This document shows positions 57,879 through 64,000 of a stretch of DNA of 64,000 nt, one piece after another. The stretch spans positions 2,356,001-2,420,000 of the forward strand of contig NC_014145.1 of the NCBI RefSeq assembly GCF_000253115.1. Reading direction: 5' to 3'. Origin of the DNA: Thiomonas arsenitoxydans (GTDB lineage Bacteria > Pseudomonadota > Gammaproteobacteria > Burkholderiales > Burkholderiaceae_C). Both the position numbers and the translations under genes were made by a program. The notes beneath the pieces are model-generated. The model made no database searches and was not told where the DNA came from. It saw nothing but the letters and a program-made list of their open reading frames with translations. How positions within the stretch are numbered: position 1 is the stretch's first letter; the number at the start of each line of letters is the position of its first letter.

Positions 57879-59237
57879 TCAGAATTCGCGCGTCAGGTTT
57901 TCAAACCGCGTCAGCGGCTTGAGGAAGGCGAGATGCACCACGCCGATCGGCCCGTTACGCTGTTTGCCAATAATGACTTCAGCCACCCCGGCGTCTTTCG
58001 AGTCTTTGTTGTAGACCTCGTCGCGGTAGATGAACAGGATCACGTCGGCATCCTGCTCGATAGCGCCCGATTCTCGCAGATCGCTCATCACCGGTCGTTT
58101 GTCGGTGCGCTTTTCGAGGTCGCGATTGAGCTGCGACAGGGCAATCACCGGGCAATGCAGTTCCTTGGCCAGAGCCTTGAGCGAGCGTGAAATCTCGGAA
58201 ATTTCAGTGGCGCGGTTCTCGCCGTCTCGCGACGACGACATAAGCTGCAGGTAATCGACCACGATCAAGCCCAGCCGCCCGCCGAACTGACGGGCCAGAC
58301 GTCGCGAACGCGCCCGCAGTTCCAGCGGATTGAGCGCCGGGGTTTCATCGATGTGCATGTGCACGTCTTGCAAGCGTTCGATGGTTTCGGGCAGACGCGT
58401 CCACTCGTCCTCGGAGAGTTGGCCGGTACGCAGATGGCTCTGGTCGATCCGCCCCATCGAACCCACCACGCGCAACACCAGCTGCGACGCGCCCATTTCC
58501 ATACTGAACACCGCCACCGGCAGTTGCTCATTGATCGCCACATGTTCGGCAATGTTCAGCGAAAACGCCGTCTTGCCCATGGAAGGACGGCCGGCAACGA
58601 TGACCAGATCACCAGGCTGCAAACCCGCGGTCATCCGGTCCAGATCGGCAAAACCCGTGGGCACCCCGGTGGTATCAGCGCCGCCGCGCTCGGCCAACTC
58701 GCTCACCCGCTTGAGCAACTCACCCAGCAGGCCCTTCATCGACTGGAAGCCCGCGGCGGATTTGGCCCCCTCCTCCGAGATGGCGAAAATACGCGACTCG
58801 GCCTCGTCGAGAATTTGCTGCACGCCCCGCCCTTGCGGGTTGAGCGCGTTCTGTGCAATCTCGTCGCTGATGGTCACCAGTTGGCGCAGCACCGCGCGCT
58901 CGCGCACGATCTCGGCATATCGGCGAATGTTCGCAGCGCTGGGCACACACTGCGCCAGCGAATTCAGGTAGGGCAGTCCGCCGCATTCCTCGTGCTTGCC
59001 GATGGATTGCAGCGCCTCCAGCACGGTGATCACGTCGGCCGGTTTGCTCAGATTGATCAGGTCGGCGATGGCCTGGAAAATCGCCCGGTGCTCGAAGCGG
59101 TAAAACTGCGCCGCCACCAGCAGATCGGCCACCTTGTCGAAGGCCTGGTTGTCGAGCAACAGCCCGCCCAGCACCGACTGCTCTGCCTCGATGGAGTGCG
59201 GCGGCGTGCGAATGGCGTCTAGGGCTTGGTCTTGCAT
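57879..59237 (-). CDS. dnaB: Replicative DNA helicase
   Basis: A 452-residue hexameric helicase that unwinds DNA at the fork. The N-terminal domain (PPHSIEAEQSVLGGLLLDNQAFDKVADLL) and RecA-like core are complete: Walker A GRPSMGKTAFSLN, LIVVDYLQLMSS and SQLNRDLEKRTDKRPVMSDLRESG. The ATG at 59237 (MQDQALDAIRTPPHS) is chosen; upstream codons in frame look non-coding. It lies downstream of the rplI cluster behind a hairpin. Confidence 0.95.
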   Translation of the reverse strand: MQDQALDAIRTPPHSIEAEQSVLGGLLLDNQAFDKVADLLVAAQFYRFEHRAIFQAIADLINLSKPADVITVLEALQSIGKHEECGGLPYLNSLAQCVPSAANIRRYAEIVRERAVLRQLVTISDEIAQNALNPQGRGVQQILDEAESRIFAISEEGAKSAAGFQSMKGLLGELLKRVSELAERGGADTTGVPTGFADLDRMTAGLQPGDLVIVAGRPSMGKTAFSLNIAEHVAINEQLPVAVFSMEMGASQLVLRVVGSMGRIDQSHLRTGQLSEDEWTRLPETIERLQDVHMHIDETPALNPLELRARSRRLARQFGGRLGLIVVDYLQLMSSSRDGENRATEISEISRSLKALAKELHCPVIALSQLNRDLEKRTDKRPVMSDLRESGAIEQDADVILFIYRDEVYNKDSKDAGVAEVIIGKQRNGPIGVVHLAFLKPLTRFENLTREF

Positions 59238-59327
59238 GGCGGTAGGCGGCAAATGCCATCCAAAAATAAAAAGCGATTTGGCATTGTGCCGCACGCAGCG
59301 GCACAAACCAGAAACAAAGCAGAGACA

Positions 59328-59353
59328 ACAAGGGCCGCATTCGCGGCCCTTGT
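59328..59353 (-). terminator. Hairpin after rplI, possible terminator
   Basis: A perfect 11-base stem, ACAAGGGCCGC (59328-59338) with GCGGCCCTTGT (59343-59353), and an ATTC loop. The minus-strand sequence after it is only moderately T-rich, so it may attenuate rather than stop transcription into dnaB. Confidence 0.55.
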
Positions 59354-59375
59354 GTCCAGCGCGAAAACCCCGCGA

Positions 59376-59828
59376 TTACATCGCTTCGGCTTTGACCTGC
59401 AGGGTGATGTCGGTAACGACATCGGTATGCAGGGCGATCGATACCGGATGCTCACCCGTGGTCTTGACGTGACCCGCCGGGAAGCGAACCTGCGACTTGC
59501 TCACTTCAATGCCTTGCTTGGCCAGGGCTTCGGCCACGTCGCCGTGGGTCACGGAGCCGAACAAGCGGCCATCCACACCGGCTTTCTGCACCAGGGTGAT
59601 GACCAGGCCATTGAGCTTCTCACCGGCGGCTTGCGCCTGCATCAGCTTTTCAGCCGCCAGCTTTTCCATCTCGGCGCGACGCGCCTCGAACTCCGCCATG
59701 GCCGCGGCCGTGGCACGGCGCGCCATCTTCTTGGGGATCAGGAAGTTGCGGGCGTAGCCGTCCTTGACCTTGACCACGTCACCCAGATTGCCGACGTTCA
59801 GAACTTTTTCGAGAAGAATGATTTGCAT
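59376..59828 (-). CDS. rplI: 50S ribosomal protein L9
   Basis: A 150-residue 23S rRNA-binding protein with the signature N-terminus [36 protein letters not shown] pattern (first residues visible as [16 protein letters not shown]), a long central helix and a C-terminal domain. Last gene of the rpsF cluster, 15 bases after rpsR. Confidence 0.96.
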   Translation of the reverse strand: MQIILLEKVLNVGNLGDVVKVKDGYARNFLIPKKMARRATAAAMAEFEARRAEMEKLAAEKLMQAQAAGEKLNGLVITLVQKAGVDGRLFGSVTHGDVAEALAKQGIEVSKSQVRFPAGHVKTTGEHPVSIALHTDVVTDITLQVKAEAM

Positions 59829-59843
59829 GGTGTCGTCCCCGGA

Positions 59844-60134
59844 TTAGCCCTTGTGCAGGTCGGTGTAGGGCAACAGCGCCAGAAAGCGCGCGCGCTTGAT
59901 GGCGGTGTTGAGCTGGCGCTGGTAGTGCGCGCTGGTGCCGGTCAGGCGGGCGGGAATGATGCGAGCGTTTTCCGCAATCAGATCCTTGAGCACATCGACA
60001 TCCTTGTAGTCGATCTGCTCAACCTTGGCGACGGTGAAACGGCAGAAGCGCTTGCGCTTGAACAGAGAAGACTGCTGGTTGCGACGAGCGCGCTTCGGGT
60101 CGTTCTTTTTGTCGAATTTGCGTGGTGGTGCCAT
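59844..60134 (-). CDS. rpsR: 30S ribosomal protein S18
   Basis: A 96-residue ribosomal protein with the core [16 protein letters not shown] and [20 protein letters not shown], plus a basic N-terminal extension ([20 protein letters not shown]). It lies three bases after priB. Confidence 0.96.
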   Translation of the reverse strand: MAPPRKFDKKNDPKRARRNQQSSLFKRKRFCRFTVAKVEQIDYKDVDVLKDLIAENARIIPARLTGTSAHYQRQLNTAIKRARFLALLPYTDLHKG

Positions 60135-60137
60135 GAT

Positions 60138-60455
60138 TTAAACCTCAATGTATTGTGTGACGTGCAACTTCATCTGGCGCGAGCCGCGACGCGATGCACG
60201 CAGGAAACCGGAAACTTGTAACAGGACTCCAGGACTGAGACGGTGCATTTCGTGAGCAATCTTCCCAAACCCGACACAGCCGATCTGAAGCTGCACTTCG
60301 CAAGGCATGTCTGCCTCGGACTGGGTCGATTGATGCTGCAACACAAAATCCAGTGCTTCGATTCCGGCCGGCGTGTAGCGGAGTTCGCCCCGCTCGGCCA
60401 AAATGCCCTGAAGTTCGAGCCGATTGATCTGGCCGCTATTCAGGCCATTTTTCAG
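60138..60455 (-). CDS. priB: Primosomal replication protein N, with non-standard start codon
   Basis: A single-stranded DNA-binding OB-fold protein that helps restart replication. The product matches PriB from [28 protein letters not shown] to [12 protein letters not shown] and sits in its usual place between rpsF and rpsR. No ATG, GTG or TTG is in frame near the expected start. Two candidates exist. A CTG at 60455 has AGGAG eight bases upstream (60464-60468) and overlaps the rpsF stop as CTGA, giving 105 residues. An ATC at 60428 falls where homologues start with Met-Asn-Arg-Leu, giving 96 residues. The CTG is used here because of the ribosome-binding site. A sequencing error is the other explanation. 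Confidence 0.82.
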   Translation of the reverse strand: MKNGLNSGQINRLELQGILAERGELRYTPAGIEALDFVLQHQSTQSEADMPCEVQLQIGCVGFGKIAHEMHRLSPGVLLQVSGFLRASRRGSRQMKLHVTQYIEV

Positions 60456-60814
60456 GCTGTTTGCTCCTGTTGGGCCTTGCGAGCCTCGTCGCGCTCGACC
60501 TGCTTCATCATGATGGAAGGCGCGGTTTCGGCCTTGTCCGTCTTGATCACCAGGCTGCGCAGCACGGCATCGTTGAACTTGAAGCTGTGCTCGAGTTCGC
60601 GCAGGGTTTCCAGGTCGCACTCGATATTCATGCAGGCGTAATGCGCCTTGGCAAGCTTCTGAATGGGATAGGCCAGTTGGCGGCGGCCCCAGTCTTCAAC
60701 CCGGTGGATCTGGCCCGCCTTGGCGGTCACGGCGCTTTTGTAGCGCTCAATCATCGCGGGCACTTGCTCGCTTTGATCCGGGTGGAAAATCAACACAATC
60801 TCATAGTGACGCAT
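60452..60814 (-). CDS. rpsF: 30S ribosomal protein S6
   Basis: A 120-residue ribosomal protein: [46 protein letters not shown] and [12 protein letters not shown] are typical. The acidic/Gln-rich C-terminal tail (AQQEQTA) is normal for betaproteobacteria. First gene of the rpsF-priB-rpsR-rplI cluster. Confidence 0.96.
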   Translation of the reverse strand: MRHYEIVLIFHPDQSEQVPAMIERYKSAVTAKAGQIHRVEDWGRRQLAYPIQKLAKAHYACMNIECDLETLRELEHSFKFNDAVLRSLVIKTDKAETAPSIMMKQVERDEARKAQQEQTA

Positions 60815-60946
60815 GCAGATTCCTTCAAATGCGGCAGGGCGCAGCCCCCCTTAGGGTGAGGCCTACGCGCTGTCCTTGTGGATAGAAGCCGCCCGGAGCG
60901 CAAAAAGCGTCAATTCCGGCACAACCGGTGCGGCAAGGAACCAAGC

Positions 60947-60977
60947 ATTATAGACGAATCGTCTTCGAGGCTCTCAA
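60947..60977 (-). promoter_or_regulatory. Possible promoter of the rpsF cluster
   Basis: On the minus strand TATAAT (60947-60952) is preceded by TTGAGA (60972-60977) with a rather long 19-base spacer. It lies about 130 bases upstream of rpsF, leaving room for the leader in which ribosomal protein autoregulation is common. The -35 part overlaps the end of ppsA. Confidence 0.4.
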
Positions 60978-63361
60978 TGTTTCGCCAACTGTTGCCAGGT
61001 GGCAATCACGGTGTCGGGATTGAGCGAGATCGACGAGATACCCTGCTCCATTAGCCATTGCGCCAAATCGGGGTGATCGGACGGCCCCTGACCGCAGATG
61101 CCCACATACTTGCCCTCGGCGCGGCAGGCGGCAATGGCTTGCGCCAGCAGCACCTTCACCGCCGGATCGCGTTCGTCGAAAGCCTGCGCCACCAAGCCGG
61201 AGTCACGGTCCAGCCCCAGGGTGAGCTGGGTCAGGTCGTTGGAGCCGATGGAGAAGCCATCGAAATATTGCAGGAACTCCTTGGCCAGCACGGCGTTCGA
61301 CGGCACTTCGCACATCATGATGATGCGCAGGCCGTTTTCTCCGCGCTTGAGGCCGTGACGACCCAGCAGATTGATGACGCCCTCAGCCTCACCAAGCGTG
61401 CGAACGAAGGGCACCATGATCTCGACGTTGTCCAGCCCCATCTGTTCGCGCACCCGTTTGAGGGCGACGCACTCCATCTCGAAACTCTGCGCAAAGTCGG
61501 GTGAGACATAACGCGAAGCCCCGCGGAAACCCAGCATGGGGTTTTCTTCGTCCGGCTCATAGCGCGAGCCGCCGATGAGCTTTTTGTACTCGTTGGACTT
61601 GAAGTCAGACAAGCGCACGATGACGGGCTTGGGATAGAACGCCGCGGCTATGGTGGCGATTCCTTCGGCCAGTTTGTCCACATAAAACGCACGTGGGCTG
61701 ACATGGCCGCGCGCCACGCTCTCCACCGCCTTTTTTAGATCGGAGTCGACATTCGGATACTCGAGCACCGCGCGGGGATGCACGCCGATGTTGTTGTTGA
61801 TGATGAACTCCAAACGCGCCAGACCCACGCCCTGATTGGGCACCTGCGAAAAATCGAAGGCCAGGGTGGGATTGCCCACGTTCATCATGATCTTCGTCGG
61901 CACCTCGGGCATGGCGCCGCGGGCGACTTCGGTCACTTCGGTTTCGAGCAGGCCGTCGTAGATCTGGCCGGTATCGCCCTGCGCGCAGGACACCGTGATC
62001 AGCATGTCGTCCTTGAGCACGTCGGTCGCATGCCCGCAGCCGACCACAGCGGGAATGCCGAGTTCACGGGCGATGATGGCGGCGTGGCAAGTGCGCCCCC
62101 CGCGGTTGGTGACGATGGCCGAGGCCTTTTTCATCACCGGCTCCCAGTTCGGGTCGGTCATGTCGGTAACCAGCACATCACCCGCCTGAACGAGGTGCAT
62201 ATCGGTGATGGAATGCACCACCCGCACCGGTCCGGCGCCGATTTTCTGGCCGATGGCACGACCCGTGACCAGCACGGCACCCTTGCCCTTCAGGGTGTAG
62301 CGCTGTTCGGTACGCGTGTGTCCGTTGGACTTCACCGTCTCGGGGCGAGCCTGCAGGATGTAGAGGTGGCCGTCGATGCCGTCCTTGCCCCACTCGATGT
62401 CCATCGGACGCTGGTAATGCGCCTCGATGGTCATGGCAAAGCGCGCCAGCTCCTGCGCCTCGGCGTCAGTCAGGCAGTAGCGGTTGCGCAGTTCGGACGG
62501 AGTGTCGACCGTCTGCACCAGATGCGGCGAACCCGCGGGTGCAAACTCCATACGAATCAGTTTAGAGCCAAGATTGCGGCGGATCACCGCCTCCTTGCCC
62601 GCCTTGAGCGTGGGCTTGAACACGTAAAACTCATCAGGATTCACCGCCCCCTGCACCACCGTCTCGCCCAAGCCGTAGGACGCGGTGATGAACACCACAT
62701 CCGGAAAGCCCGACTCGGTGTCGAGCGTGAACATCACGCCGGACACTGCCTTGTCGCTGCGCACCATGCGCTGCACACCGGCCGATAGCGCCACATCGCT
62801 GTGCACAAAGCCCTTGTGCACCCGGTAGGAAATCGCGCGGTCGTTGTAGAGCGAGGCAAAGACGTGCTTGATTTTTTCCAGCACCGCGTCGATGCCGCTC
62901 ACGTTCAGATAACTTTCCTGCTGCCCGGCGAATGAAGCGTCGGGCAAATCTTCCGCCGTGGCTGAAGACCGCACCGCGAACGAAGCCTCTGGATTGCCCG
63001 CAGTGAGATCGGCATAGGCGCCGCGGATGGCCTGCTCCAGATCGGCCGGGAACGGCGTTTCGATCACCCACTGGCGGATCTGCGCGCCGCAGCGCTCCAG
63101 GGCGCGCACATCGTCGGCGTCCAACTCTTTGAGCATCGTCTCGATGCGCTCCCCCAGTCCCCCGGCACGCAGGAATTGCCGGAAGGCGTGCGCCGTGGTG
63201 GCGAACCCGCCTGGAACCCGAACCCCGCTGCCGGAGAGCTGGCTGATCATTTCTCCAAGCGACGCATTCTTGCCGCCGACCTGATCGATGTCGCTCATTC
63301 GCACATCATCGAGCTGCAAAATGAGCTCATTGCCGCTGTGGGCGGTGTTTTGCTGGGTCAT
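60974..63361 (-). CDS. ppsA: Phosphoenolpyruvate synthase
   Basis: A 795-residue enzyme that makes PEP from pyruvate and ATP for gluconeogenesis. The order is N-terminal ATP-grasp domain ([30 protein letters not shown]), the phosphohistidine domain ([25 protein letters not shown]) and the C-terminal TIM barrel ([34 protein letters not shown]). It is divergent from its regulator gene. Confidence 0.96.
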   Translation of the reverse strand: MTQQNTAHSGNELILQLDDVRMSDIDQVGGKNASLGEMISQLSGSGVRVPGGFATTAHAFRQFLRAGGLGERIETMLKELDADDVRALERCGAQIRQWVIETPFPADLEQAIRGAYADLTAGNPEASFAVRSSATAEDLPDASFAGQQESYLNVSGIDAVLEKIKHVFASLYNDRAISYRVHKGFVHSDVALSAGVQRMVRSDKAVSGVMFTLDTESGFPDVVFITASYGLGETVVQGAVNPDEFYVFKPTLKAGKEAVIRRNLGSKLIRMEFAPAGSPHLVQTVDTPSELRNRYCLTDAEAQELARFAMTIEAHYQRPMDIEWGKDGIDGHLYILQARPETVKSNGHTRTEQRYTLKGKGAVLVTGRAIGQKIGAGPVRVVHSITDMHLVQAGDVLVTDMTDPNWEPVMKKASAIVTNRGGRTCHAAIIARELGIPAVVGCGHATDVLKDDMLITVSCAQGDTGQIYDGLLETEVTEVARGAMPEVPTKIMMNVGNPTLAFDFSQVPNQGVGLARLEFIINNNIGVHPRAVLEYPNVDSDLKKAVESVARGHVSPRAFYVDKLAEGIATIAAAFYPKPVIVRLSDFKSNEYKKLIGGSRYEPDEENPMLGFRGASRYVSPDFAQSFEMECVALKRVREQMGLDNVEIMVPFVRTLGEAEGVINLLGRHGLKRGENGLRIIMMCEVPSNAVLAKEFLQYFDGFSIGSNDLTQLTLGLDRDSGLVAQAFDERDPAVKVLLAQAIAACRAEGKYVGICGQGPSDHPDLAQWLMEQGISSISLNPDTVIATWQQLAKH

Positions 63362-63500
63362 GATGAAAGTCCTTCATAGAATGAAAAAACTGGGCTCGGC
63401 GTGATCGTGGCGAAAATGACAGGTCTTGTTCGAGTTGGTATCGCCGTCTTCGCAAGTCACACTGACAATGCGGCTCATTCTAGGTTTTGAACGCTGACAC

Positions 63501-64000
63501 ATGCCTAACCGCTCGGTCTTTTTCGTCTCGGACGGCACCGGAATCGCTGCCGAGACCTTCGGCAACTCTGTTCTGGCGCAATTCGACGTGCAGCCCCACC
63601 GCATTCGCCTGCCGTTTGTCGACACGGTGGAGAAAGCGGTGCATGCGGTCGAGCGCATCAACGAGGTCGAACGCGCCGAGGGCAAGCCGCCGATTGTGTT
63701 CGTCACCCTGGTGCACCCGGACGTGCTCGACATCATTCAGGGCGCACGCGCGCTGGTGCTCGACATGTTCAACAGCTTCGTGCAACCGCTCGAAGTGGCG
63801 TTCGGGGCCAAATCCAACCATCGCATCGGACGATTTTCCGATGCGGCCTACAGCCCGCAGTATCACAACCGCATCGACGCGATCAATTTTTCGCTCATGC
63901 ACGATGATGGCCAGTCCACCCGAAATCTGACCGAGGCTGAAGTCATTCTGGTGGGCGTGTCGCGTTGCGGCAAAACACCCACTTCGCTCTATCTCGCCAT
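63501..64000 (+). CDS. ppsR: PEP synthase regulatory kinase/pyrophosphorylase, N-terminal part (cut by window edge)
   Basis: The first 166 codons of the bifunctional DUF299 protein that phosphorylates and dephosphorylates PEP synthase. It begins MPNRSVFFVSDGTGIAAETFGNSVLAQF-like (first residues VFFVSDGTGIAAE clear) and reaches the P-loop GVSRCGKTPTS at the window end. About 100 residues are missing. It is divergent from ppsA across a 139-base shared promoter region, the usual arrangement. Confidence 0.93.
   Translation, partial: MPNRSVFFVSDGTGIAAETFGNSVLAQFDVQPHRIRLPFVDTVEKAVHAVERINEVERAEGKPPIVFVTLVHPDVLDIIQGARALVLDMFNSFVQPLEVAFGAKSNHRIGRFSDAAYSPQYHNRIDAINFSLMHDDGQSTRNLTEAEVILVGVSRCGKTPTSLYLA

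Overview
The window is about 64 kb of GC-rich chromosome that reads like a betaproteobacterium of the order Burkholderiales, most probably a sulfur oxidiser close to Thiomonas. This is inferred from protein resemblance and gene order, not from a 16S gene. The signs are the rpsF-priB-rpsR-rplI-dnaB order, ppsA divergent from its regulator gene, the alaA-hom-thrC-mobB-moeA-moaD-moaE run, a flavocytochrome c sulfide dehydrogenase operon, and a sulfide:quinone reductase that keeps the Cys128/Cys160 positions of the Acidithiobacillus ferrooxidans enzyme. No rRNA, tRNA, CRISPR array or insertion sequence was seen.

Region 1 (1-5.9 kb) is housekeeping: the 5' part of acs, a UPF0114 membrane protein, class I fumarase, a Cys-rich CWC protein, murI and an Old Yellow Enzyme. 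Region 2 (5.9-11.4 kb) is a tight five-gene respiratory operon. It holds two membrane proteins that look like divergent cytochrome bd subunit I (the first with a fused C-terminal cytochrome c domain), a monoheme cytochrome c, the FCSD flavoprotein and a diheme cytochrome c. I read it as a possible route from sulfide to cytochrome c to a bd-type oxygen reductase. Region 3 (11.4-18.9 kb) has a PA2778/PA2779 pair and a TauE/SafE exporter, then sqr. Divergent from sqr are two YeeE/YedE transporter halves, a tiny exported SNPCAP-repeat protein, a DUF6969-like protein and an exported rhodanese.

Region 4 (18.9-26.3 kb) is the export part of an exosortase-type exopolysaccharide locus: a Wza-like lipoprotein, an outer-membrane barrel, an ATPase fused to a UDP-GlcNAc 2-epimerase-like domain, a Wzc-like chain-length protein and a tyrosine autokinase, closed by a strong terminator. 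Region 5 (26.4-39.9 kb) is a three-gene biosynthetic operon: an NRPS/PKS/aminotransferase hybrid (A-PCP-KS-AT-ACP-AMT), an NRPS (C-A-PCP-C-PCP) and a JmjC/cupin_8 protein. Its adenylation-pocket residues resemble the Val and Gly codes. A plausible intermediate is a 3,4-diamino-5-methylhexanoyl unit joined to glycine; this is the main candidate for an undescribed system. No thioesterase, phosphopantetheinyl transferase or exosortase is visible.

Region 6 (39.9-64 kb) is again core genome: rnhA, a methyltransferase, gloB, mltD, a CaiB-type CoA-transferase with a MAPEG protein, an MctP-like symporter with its DUF3311 partner, an exported DsrE-like protein, molybdopterin and threonine genes, alaA, an Mth938-like protein, bcp, phoH, dnaB, the rpsF-priB-rpsR-rplI cluster (priB has no standard start codon), ppsA and the start of its regulator. 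Two near-perfect CRP/FNR-type palindromes stand before the Region 2 operon and the exopolysaccharide operon, suggesting shared control.
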